Assembly: GCA_946406115.1 (NCBI GenBank)
Contig: OX291551.1
Coordinates: 13,826,001-13,890,000 of the forward strand
Direction: 5' to 3'
DNA from: Apoda limacodes
Taxonomy: Eukaryota > Arthropoda > Insecta > Lepidoptera > Limacodidae
DNA: 64,000 nt
Shown: in pieces, positions 32,747-44,700 of the stretch
Numbering within the stretch: the first letter of the stretch is position 1
Layout of the letters: every line of letters starts with the position of its first letter
The notes under the pieces: model-generated
Database searches by the model: none
The model's input: the letters and a program-made list of their open reading frames with translations, nothing else
Told to the model about the DNA's origin: nothing
Made by a program: the position numbers and the translations under genes

Positions 32747-35700
32747 ATGAATATATACTGGTATGCTCTTTGTTTAGTACTTATATTTGACGAGACCTAT
32801 TGCTTTCGATGCGATAGGAGGCCTTATGGTACTACGACACAACCGTCGCCTCCAGATGGAAGGTTTAAGCTGGATGTCTTGGGTACTGTCGACACCTATT
32901 TGCCTGAACAGCTCTACACAGGTATTTTGTCTTATTCTTAAATACTTATCTAAAGGTACTTACCAGGTATAGTTTGCCGACTATTTCGAGGAGTACTGTC
33001 ACATTTTATTCCGTCTTGTTTCAACCACCGCGACGTGGCGAAGTACCTGCTTTTGAAAATTTTAGGGTTGTGGAGATTCGGGCCTGAGTCCGGGGTGTGT
33101 AGCAAGCAATGTAACAATCTAGCTAGACGCTTCAGCAGGAGCTTTTCGAATACCTCAGGGACAATAGGGTTTATCGATTTGATTCATGTAAGTAAGTAGG
33201 TATATTGTAGCAGTTTAGGTTAGTTTTTCTGTTCGATTTATAGAAGTCACAGGTGAAAGTATATTTGTTATACGAGTATCACGATCGCGGTCATCGAGTG
33301 AATTATCTTTGCTGGACTACGAGATTTGGAATATAGAACAGCTATCAAGATCGAAAAAACTTTAGCTAATGGATTCTACCGAAGGTTCACACCCTTGAAT
33401 TTCCCTACCTTTAGGCGTCTGTTCATTCAATGATTACTATATGCCTGTGACTATCTTATGGTAAATATTTAATTGTAAAATAAATGCTTCAATCGAATCC
33501 CATGAACCTGCATTAGTTTTAATTACCACCTTGTCACGCTAAGAGCCTCAGCTCTCAAAGGACCTGGATTTACTAAGTTTAGGTCACTAGACACAAAAAT
33601 ATCGAAATTTTTATACACATCTTCAAACCCTATTTTACTCTTTAGGGGATAATTATCCATTAACTGTAATATATGCCGTTCTTTATTTGTAATCTTTAGT
33701 CGAAATACTAAGTTTTGTGAATTTAACTTTAATAGTGACAGATTTCCATACAAACTTTTAACCCCATTTAACCCCCTGAGGATGAATATCGCAAAATCCT
33801 TTTTTTAGTACTAACGTACGTTTTCTGTAACCTCGTTACTAAACTTCAAGTCTGTAGAAACAAAAATAGCTAAATTCTCATACAAACTTTCAACCTCTAT
33901 TTGACCCCTGTAGGGGATGATATTCCAAATTAGTGGTAAAAATTTGTATGAGAATTCCAATATTTATTTGTCTAAGGAAGTTGGAAGGTTGGAAGTTGTT
34001 GGAAGTTTGTATTGAAATCCATAACTTTTAAGCTAAATGCATAATAATTGGTATTTGGCCTTAACCTGAAAATTTAGGTTTAAATATTTCACCATTCTTG
34101 GAAATTATCAGCTAGAGAGCATAATAGGTAATCAAAAATTTGGCATAAAATTTGCCAAAACTCCATGCCAAATTTGCCCACCCTAAATTCGGTTATCGGT
34201 GTAGGATTTTAACGGCCACTCCTCAATTATCGAAAACACCGATTCTCACTTGACGTTTTTAAGTAGCTTATATCCTTCCCTGGGATTAAAACTATCTCCA
34301 TAACAAATTTATCGTCGGCTCCACCCGATCGAAATTTGGTTAACGGTGTAGTATTTCAACGGCAACTCTTCAATTATAGAAAAAAAACTGACTCACACTT
34401 GACGTTTTCAAGTAGCCTATGATCTTTCCCGGGACTCAAACTATCTCCATGCCAAATTTTATCTTAATCAGTACAGCGGTTTAGCGTGAAGAGGTAACAG
34501 GTAGACAAACACAGTTACTTCCGCAATATTAGTATTCGTCCACCTCGCGTGCCAAGCCATACTTTAAGCTGGTTACTAATAATTTATGATTTTATTCACA
34601 GTGCAAATAACCGAAACAGACGGTGACTCTAGATTTACAGCTTTTATGATATCGGCAGAAGGTGACACAAAACCAGCCCCTGGGAACCCTAGGAGAACTA
34701 TTACCCTGTTTCCAGGTGAACTCAGACCTCAGACTTCGGAGACAGCTAAATTTAGTGACCGGTGCTTGTATTCAGTTGAACAAACTATGAATTCATATAA
34801 ATCTACTGTAGAGGTAAATTATTTTCTTTGTGGTTATATAGATAATACTATAGCTACCGCTACATTTGGTTACAGGCGTGGGGTTTAAAAGCCATGTGGA
34901 ATTCGTATAGTTGAAAACATGTCTGTCTTTGTCCCGTCAACGATCTCTGTGCTAAAAAGCTGTTTCAATATATGCACTAAAAATAGCTTAATTGGCTGCT
35001 TCGCAGTGACGTTCAATAACAAATAAAGTTTCATAAATATATTTTAAATCTGTCTTTATATTCGATATATTTTTAAGGTATACTGGCAAGCACCTTCGTC
35101 TGGTAGTGGTTGTGTCACCTTACGTGCGATGGTCGCTGAAAACGAGAATGCGTGGTATGAAGATGGAACACCCTTGACCCGTAGGCTTTGCGAAGATATG
35201 AGGCAACCTGATGATGTTACTCCTAAGCTGAATTATGAGTGCCAAGTTTGTGATGAAGCTAAATATGAAGTAGGTAAACTTATTGCAACTATATTTATGA
35301 CACAAAAAAGAAAAACACGTGAAATATTTAATTTTCGTTTCAGTTGACCTTCACAGGAGTTTGGTCACGTCATTCTCATCCCCGACTTTATCCCGAGAAC
35401 GACTGGATACCTCGTTACAGTGATCTTGTTGGCGCCTCACACTCTGTAGATTTTATTTTATGGGCTCCTGGTGTTTTGGCATCAAATGGTCTTAAAGATT
35501 TGGCGGAACATGCTAATTCTAGTCAACTAGAAGCTGAAATTAGGGAAAAGGTAAACAGGTTACATTATTAATCAGCAGAAGGAAATGATTTCAGTAGCTG
35601 TCATGGTCCTGCTTACTGGTTCAGGTTTCCATTAGGGGATTTGGGTTGTGGCAAAATATTGAGAAAGACCTACATGTCTAAAGGGTAGGAAGTGTTGAAT

Positions 35701-38700
35701 CTGAACTTTAGTAAATTTGCATTGAGCCTATGTATGACTAAAGCAGTCGAGTAAATAACACAATATTTCTAAACCCTTGAAAGTAAAACCATCCGTGTAC
35801 GCAAGGAATGATGATGATTTGTACGTTACAAAACTGTGCAGAGATGCAAGAGAAATTACGGTTGAAAACTTTGTGCTATGGCTTGTGTAAACTGGGTTAT
35901 CTGTATTTATTTTACCTGAACAAAAATCCTTTGCCATAAACACAACCCAACATTCAGATACAGTGTCATCTATCAGTTATTACAATTATCTTAATATATA
36001 TAAATCTCGTGTCACAATGTTTGTCCTCAATGGACTCCTAAACTACTGAACCGATTTTGATCAAACTTCGTAAATATCTGTTATTTGATCCAACTTAAAA
36101 GATAGGATAGTTTTTATCTCGATATGTCAAGTGCGAGCCGGACTCGGGCACTATAGGTAAAAACCAACTTTCGCCGGGTACAGAGGGACGGCAACGGAAC
36201 AAAGTTCGCCGGGACAGCTAGTTTTTTATATAAAACACAGCGATACTTGTATCAAAAGTTGATTAAGTATTTCCATTCCTGTAGATTGATGATGGCGTTC
36301 GCACCTTGATCAAGGGCAAAGGTCATGGGTACCGGAAACTGTCCTACCCAACATACTCATTCTTTCGCGTTGATAAGACCAATCACCTCTTTACCTCAGT
36401 TGTTGGTATCCACCCGTCCCCAGACTGGTTCCTTGGCGTTACTAGGTTTGAACTTTGTCAAGAGGATAACACGTGGCTTCAGGAAAGAGAACTTAATTTG
36501 TACCCATGGGATGCTGGGACGGACAGCGGCGTATCATATGAGGTAAATTAGATGTTATTTTATTTAATTTTTCTCAATTAATAGACTTAACTTAATTAGT
36601 AAAAGGTTTAAATTGCTTAGGTTCAGAATATTTTTATTTTGTTTTTCATGCCGAATAGGTTGAATGCCTATGGCACTGTAATTTTTTGGAGTAGTATATA
36701 TTATATACAAATTATATTGAAGCATTATTGTAATTTACATTTATAGTCTCCCAATATTGAAACATTTCCTCAAGATGCAGTTACTCGAGTTCAAATGAGT
36801 TCTTATGACAAAAACTCTCCGTTTTACGAAGTGGACTTGGTGGATCTTCATCCTTTCGGTAAACTACACATAAAACTAGTCAGGACTTATCATAGGGAAT
36901 GCGAAGAAACGCCAGGTAAATTTACCATACGAGATGAAATATTTTAAATAATGATCAATGATAATTTAATTTTGTTTACTCCTTTTAGCCGATAGTGAGG
37001 AAACTGTGACAGAAAAGGAAGAAAACGAAGAAACTTCACCGACTGGAGCTGAGCCAGACGAACCCTCAAGGTATCAAAACCCTGAAATAGCTAACATCGT
37101 CGTTGGGGGGTGAGACGTTGTTCTGATTTATTATTTCATTTCAATTTATTTTAGCCCAATTGGGTAACGACATCTTTGTATTACATCTACTTAATACACA
37201 AAAAGACATTCTAATAATTTATTAACATTCGTGTTGTATGAATAAGTTAATGTCGATTGACTAAGTAAAAGTACACTTAAGAAAAAAGTATCTCTGGTCT
37301 TACACGATTTCAAAACACTGTCTTCAAAAGGTTCCATCTAAACATTGGCTACAACTGGTGCTACTGGACTACCCATAGCAAAGTCATCAATCTATAGGTA
37401 GTATGTCCTTGGTAAAGGAAGTAATTTTCTAATATAGGCAATGTTAGAAGTAGAGTTATATAGTCATGTGGTAAGTAATTTTATTACACTCAGTTACTGG
37501 AACGTTGGGCAAAAGCGATTCGACGTCAAAACTTCATCAGCTTCCAAATGTATTTTCTGAAGCATCTCAACGAACTGACAAGCGTCTTTCACAAATGACG
37601 GAGTTTTACTACTTACTATTGTAGTACTAGGGTAACGTGTCTTGCTAAGCTATAGCCCAACAAACAATTTAGCGTCACTTGCAGGTAATTTTGAAGCTAA
37701 GAGTACTACTATTGATTTATAATAGATTCGGTTGTCACTAAAAGTGATACAAATCGCTTATGAATTAAGTTTAGCTCTATAGGTTGTAGTAGAACTGTAA
37801 AAAAGAAGTTAAATATTCTTTCCAGTTAGTGTAGTAGCAGCGGCTACAGCAGTTATAGCAGTTTTGTACGATCCTGAAACAAATGGTAATTCTTTAATTA
37901 CACCATTTAATGTTTCTAACGCTTTAAGTTTTTGTCTATAATCTAACCTTACATTATGAAAACATTTATCAAACTGAACACCTCTAACATAAATATCGCC
38001 ATTTTCAATAACTTTCTGCCAAAAAAAATAAATAAATTATACTACATTATAGAAACATGATATACAATCACATTAAACTTGCAAGCGCACTAGTAATTAA
38101 TATTACACTTCAAGATCACTGTTAATCAACAATACTTACATTTCGTAATTAAAAAAATTGCAAGGTACTATCCCCTACTTTTTTTTATGGACTATCGGAA
38201 AATACAAGGATTTTTGTGAAACAAATAGTTCGACACTTGTATTTATCCGACACGTTCGACTTACGCCCACGCGATTGGGCCGCCCGGTACCAGCGCTATG
38301 ACCATCATTTTTCTTTTCGCCATTACGTACCCCTGAAGAACCGCCATACTGGTACAAATGACACAATATTTTGTGTCACTGTCTCCCGGTCTATAGAGTT
38401 TAGGTGGCTGTACAATATAAAGTTCGTATAATCTGGCTGAAACGTCGAGAACTAAAAAAGGTAAATGTTTTGCACGTATAAGAATATCGTGTAGGTACAA
38501 AGCGCGATAGTTAAATAAAAAAATATTATCGAAACGTGATGTTAAATAGTCTATCAAATGCTAAAAGATTTTTTTAAATCCGACTGGTGGTTTCAGAGAT
38601 GAGCGTGTTTAATCAAACTAAAAAACAAACTTTTATTTTATGTCTGCATTATATTATATATTATTTATCGTATTATATTTATTTATAATATTATCTTTTA

Positions 38701-41700
38701 TTATATTGTATTTATTGTATTAGATGTCTGCATTAACATAATATCACTTATTTTGATGTGTCCGTCACTATTTCAAGGTTCCAAAGAAAGTAAAGAAATA
38801 CGCTTTAACTATGTCAAATTTCAAGTTTGAATTTTGCTACTTCTTTCACGGACGTACCATGTACAATAGATATAGCTTTTACAGAGGATATTGTTCCTAC
38901 TTTGCAAAGATAAATTATGTATTGCCCTTGACTTTGTTCACGCCTGGCTATGTGATTCTGTCACCCTTGAAAGACTTAAAAAGGAAAACCAACAGAGTGT
39001 GTGTTGTACCCACATTTAAGTTAGTGTGCCGTAGGATTCCTGTGGATATCTGAAAAACTTAGAACCAATTTTATTTAAATAAATTTTCGTTAAGCTCTAT
39101 TATGATGGTTGTTCGGATTTCTAAAATTTACAGATTGTAACCATCAAGACACAATTTTTTATGTTTGGAAGCTAATGACCTGCAAATTTGAATAAAACAT
39201 TTTGACTTTGACACGTTGTTCTGCTCTTTCTATTGCTTTAGCGCTAAAGCAGACGTTGATCTGCTCTTTTTTAGGGTTCCGAAGCCAACAAGGAACCCTT
39301 ATAGTTTCGGCATGTCCGTCCGTCTGTCCGTCTGTCTGTCGGCGGCTTATTTCAAAAACTACTAATACGAGAAAGCTGCAATTTGGCAGGGATATACACA
39401 TTGATCAAACCGACAAAGTGGTAGAATAAAATCTTTGAAAAAAAATTTTTTAGGGCACCTCCCCTACGCGTGAAATGGGGGCGTAATTTTTTTCTCTCGC
39501 CTACTCCATCGTGTGGGGTATCGTTGGATAGGAATTCCAAAAACATTGGCGGTCTGCAAAGATCATTTTTTGATTTAGGGCTCCGTTTGCGAAACATTTA
39601 GCTTTAAAGTACTAATTTTTGTTAGAGTTAAGTTTCCCCCCTCACCCCACTACCAGCTAAAGTATAGTATTTGGAAATGTAAAAAAAATTACGGTGGTAG
39701 TGCATATATAATGAATTTAAAAGGAAAACTATCACGGGTAAGGACACTTTACAGGCTAGTAATAGTCGACCAAGTTATAAAATGTGCTTGGAAAAGTGAA
39801 ATTTTAGTTCAAATTCCATTAAAAGTTACTTATGCGAAGTAGGTACATCTGTAAAACAGGTATAAAATATAAGTAAATGAACGATGTATAATATATAGAA
39901 TAATAAAATAATAACATTCTAAAGACTATTATTGTTAAATTAATAAAAACCGGCCAAGTGCGTGACGGGCTACGCGCAATATAGGGTTCTAGAGGTTGTT
40001 TAAATATTGCTAGATACAACAGTTTCGTAACTAGTTCAAATGACGCATTGGACTAGCCGGTGCCCTTGGCGCAACATCGAATTGAGCGCGTGACAGCTGC
40101 GCTCATAAGCGCGCATATTGTTTGAAATTTCAGTTTTTAATGATTTGATTCGATTATTATTTAAAAAACTTTAGTTTCAATACTACTTTAACTTGGCCCT
40201 TATTAATAAACTAGCTTTTGCCTAAATTTGGTTATCGGCGTAGGATTCTTACGGCAACTCCTCAATTGTAGAAAAAACCTACTAACACTCTCTCTCCAAC
40301 TCTCTCTCTATCCCTCTCTCTCTTTCTCAAAAATAATACATAAGTAACTACTAAAAAGTAATTAGGTAACTATGAATTAACCTCGCGAGCATCATACAAA
40401 CTTTGGACCCCCGTTTAGTCCTTCCTTAAAAAAAAGATAATCCTTTTTTTTAGCACACGCCTACATCTGACATAAATGGGCTATCTGACACTGAAAGAAT
40501 TTTCAAATCGGACCAGTAGTTCCTAAGATTAGCACGTTCAAGCAAACAAACAAACAAACTCTTCAGCTTTATAATATTTGTTAGTAATTATAGTATACAA
40601 GAAGATTTGCTTATGCTTTGAGTGAGTTTAACATTTATAGGGTTCCGTAGCCAAATGGCAAAAAACGGAACCATTATAGATTCGTCATGTCTGACTGTCT
40701 ATCTGTCCGTCATGTCACAGCCACTTTTTTTCGACACTATAAGAACTATACTGTTGAAAATTGGTAAGTAGATGTATTCTGTGAACCGCTTTAAGATTTT
40801 CACAGAAAAAAGAAAAAAAAACAATAAATTTTGAGAGTTCCACATACTTAGAACTGAACTTTCATCAAACCCATACGTGTGGGGTATCTATAGATATAGA
40901 TTTTTTTGTAACTTCTAAAATAAGAGAATGATAAAACTAAAAAAAAAATATGATGTACCATGCAAACTTCCACCGAAAATTGGTTTGAACGAAATCTAGT
41001 AAGTAGTTTTTTTTTAATACGCCATAAATCGTAAACCGCGAAATACTTTTCATTCAATCAACTCAAATGTAAAAATAAAAAAAAAACATATTTTTTTTTG
41101 TGTTTGTAAAGTACGTAAATGGTGGTAGGTACGGAACCCTCGGTGCGTGAGTCCAACTCGCAATTGGCCGGCTTTTTTGAGTAAAATCGAATTGTGTTGT
41201 CGAACATGTGTCAAAATAAAATGTAATTTAAATCAAAAGCACTAAGGAGTATTGATATATTGATAAGATACCTAAAACACACCATAAAATAATTATAGTT
41301 TAGTTAGAGTGAAGGATGAGCTAGCCTTCGAAAAACCTTTTTTGATTTATCAGGTCCATAATTATTGTATGGTGGACACTTCCCTGTAAAATTTCATTGG
41401 AATCGATGTTAAGAGGTGGAATTATAAGGCTGTCTTTTACAGACTTAATACTATTAGACATGACGATTAAGTGCTACTATGAGGCAGACGGACTGACGGT
41501 GGCTATGACTGTTGATATGCGTTAGGATTAATTTTTATCATTTATCTTTGGCTACGGAACTCTAAGAATAATTATAATCAGTACTAATTAGATGTACTCA
41601 AGGGTCATAACAAATAGTCTTGAACGTATATGTAGGCTTGACGACTTCTAGCAATGCTTCTGGCTAAGTTTTTAGCATAAGTATAAAGCGAATATTCGCG

Positions 41701-44700
41701 TAGGTTGAGCATAGTTAGTAGTAAAAGTTTAGCATAGGTAAGAGTATAAGGCAAATATTTGTGTAGGTTAAAAAAGGAACTCCTAAACCTATAAATACGA
41801 GTACGTTTCTGTGTCTTTTTTTATTTTTAAGGAAACAAACAGCACTTAGATTGTATATTGTACATAATAATTTCCAAAGACCATTACATAAAAAGGTAAA
41901 GTTGTACATATAGGTAAGCTTATCTCGATTCAGAGATTTCTTCCAGCAGACCTTAATAGGGGATGAGAGCCTAGTCTATTCAGGGGCACACCGACGTAAG
42001 CAATATACATATGTATATTTAATTTTAGTTAATGTACAGATAAAAGAAAATCTATTTAATGTACATTACATAAGAATGTTTTACATTTATATTTACGACC
42101 CGGTGCTTACCCTTATATAAATTAATTATCGTATAAATTTTAATGTTACTCGTGTTGGAAAAACAGATAGAGATTAAAAAGAAAAAAAAAACAGAAAATT
42201 AATTGGTCTTTTACATATCTTCATTCATAAGAAGTTAATCGATATTATATAACACGTATAAAATAATAATGAAAGGACAGCTATATAAATATAATATTTT
42301 TGATTATTTAAATAGCGAAAAGTCTATAGAAACTGACCCTGAGTCTCCAGAAGATTGTCCCATGTCGCAGTGGCAGGAATGGAGTCCGTGCGAAGGGATT
42401 TGCGAAGACGGGACGTTAACTGGATACAAGCGGAGAGAACGTTATCATCTTGTGGATGGAGTTGCAGTTAATAAATACGATCCTAACGTAAGTTAAATCA
42501 CACCAATAAAAATCACCACAAGTGGTGTCAGATGTACTTGGCCGAAGCTAAGAGTAAAGAGAGCTTTTTTCGTAAAGTTCGTAAAAATAATAAAAAAATG
42601 TTTTACATGTAATAAATACATAATTATAGTTGGTTAATTAAGGTTGACTTTGCAATTCAATTCAATTCATTTTTAATTTTGGGACAACATTGATCCAAAT
42701 TTTTGTTATTAACAATTTATCTTAAAAAAAATATATACCTATTTATAAATATTAGACAAAGTATGCATACCATACAATCTGGCATACTAGGGGTTTAAGC
42801 TCGTTTATTTCAGAGACTGCAAAGTTAAATTTGTTGATAACTGGAAATGAAGAAAGTCCTAAACAAAAGTTAGTACATGGTCTAACTAATTTTGAGTCCA
42901 CGCATTTTATCGTGAATTCGAATTTGCATGACGTTTATTTATACACCTTTAAAGTAATCTTATGATCTTTGTTGATTTATTTGTTTGTTTTGTTCGTCAG
43001 TTTTATTTTTTGCCTGACTGACCCAGAAGAAGATTAATGTTATTCGCGCGTATGCATGTATGTGGGTATGACCGTTCTATTGCAACCTGTGTAAGGATTA
43101 ACGGCTGGACCGATTTCTACGAAGGAGGTTTCAAATAAAAGGTATTCATCTCACGAGAGTTATAGGGAATATAAAATAGTCAAGCCCGAGTCGAAGAAAA
43201 AAGTAAAAAATAAAGTTAAAGCTGTAAATAAAAAAAACCCGACTGCAAAAATATTAATGACTAAAAAGCAATAAAAAATTGTACCTAAGACATACCAAAT
43301 ATTTAACTATGAGCAGGCAGGACTAATTATAATTCGAGTACAAATTCACCAACAAAGAAATTCAAATGCCTTTAAATCTATGCTTACATCAATAATTGTC
43401 TGTCTGTATTTTTCGAACATCCAAAAAACAATATTTCACAGTGATTTTTTTTTCTAGTCAGAGTCGTCGACTGAACCCGAAGTGCCTGAGTTTTGCAAGA
43501 ATAACTACGAAGATTTTGAACAGAGTGAATGTGAAGGAGGCTGTTCTAATTCTAACGATAAAGCAAATGCTATTGGTAAGTGATGAAGTTTAAAGGCTAC
43601 CTAGTTAAGGGGGAACAGACTTATAAATTATTCATAATCTAATACTTTTAAACGAATAATTCTTGTATATATGTATATATATAATTTAAATCTGAAAAAT
43701 GGAAACAGCTCCAATGATTTTCATGAATTTAGCATACAGGGAGTTTCGGGGCGATCGATCGAATCGATCTAGCTACGTCGACGTCGTTTTATGTGTGTTT
43801 TCAGGCAATAAAGCTACTTGACAATAGATGGCGTTGTTGAAAAAAATCGGCCAAGTGCGAGTCGGATTTGCGCACGAAGGGTTCCGTATTATCTACAAAA
43901 ACGAGCAAAAAAATCACGTATGTTGTATGGGAGCCCCCTTAAATATTTTTTTTTTCTATTTTTTAGTATTCGTTGTTTAGTTATAACAGAGTCTGTGAAA
44001 ATTTCAACTGTCTAACTAATGGGTTTTTTAACAAGGACGGGTCGATGTTGAAATTAAATAAAACAAGCTGTATGGGCGATATTAAAGAAATTATTTTTTT
44101 ATTTGAAATATGACATCGTTTAAATGTCCACCGCGGCTTCGAACGGTGGCACGGATCCGAGAGGTCCAATTTTTAATTACTCTTCTGCATAGATCCGGCT
44201 GAATCTGAGCAATGGACTGCGTTATATTGACTTTCAGGGCATCGGTTGATTGCGGATTATTGGCATAGACCTGCGACTTGAGAAAACCCCACAAGAAAAA
44301 GTCTAGCGGGGTCAAATAGCATGATCTTGGTGGCTAGTTCACGTCACCTCTGCGAGAGATAACCCTACCCTCGAACCGTTCATGCAGAATGTCCATTGTG
44401 TCGCTCGCTGTATGGCACGTAGCGCCGTCTTGTTGGAACCACATATTGTCCACGGCCATATCGTTCAATTCAGCCCAAAATCCCGACCCAAAATTCTCCA
44501 AGTTAAAGTCTGCGAAAGGCTGAGTTCTTGTGCACGGCAAAAAATCGACATCCTCGGAGTCTCCTGCACACTTTAACGGACAGCAGCGATGTTCTCGACC
44601 GATCTGGCGTTCCTTTGACGTAAGGATGTTGGATTTGGTCACCAAACGTTGGAAAGTCGACTTTGAAGGGCCACCGCGTTTGCACTAACGAACACTTATT

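Noticed and set aside
37071..37111. Readthrough of spondin exon 7 to the stop at about 37111 as the true C-terminus
   Set aside because: The donor at 37071 joins in phase to the TSP1 exon at 42316, and the total coding length is then a multiple of three. A short isoform remains possible but is not needed.
38216..38557. Overlapping open frames on both strands in a GC-richer patch
   Set aside because: They fit no spondin exon, show no domain, and occur on both strands at once, so they are probably chance.
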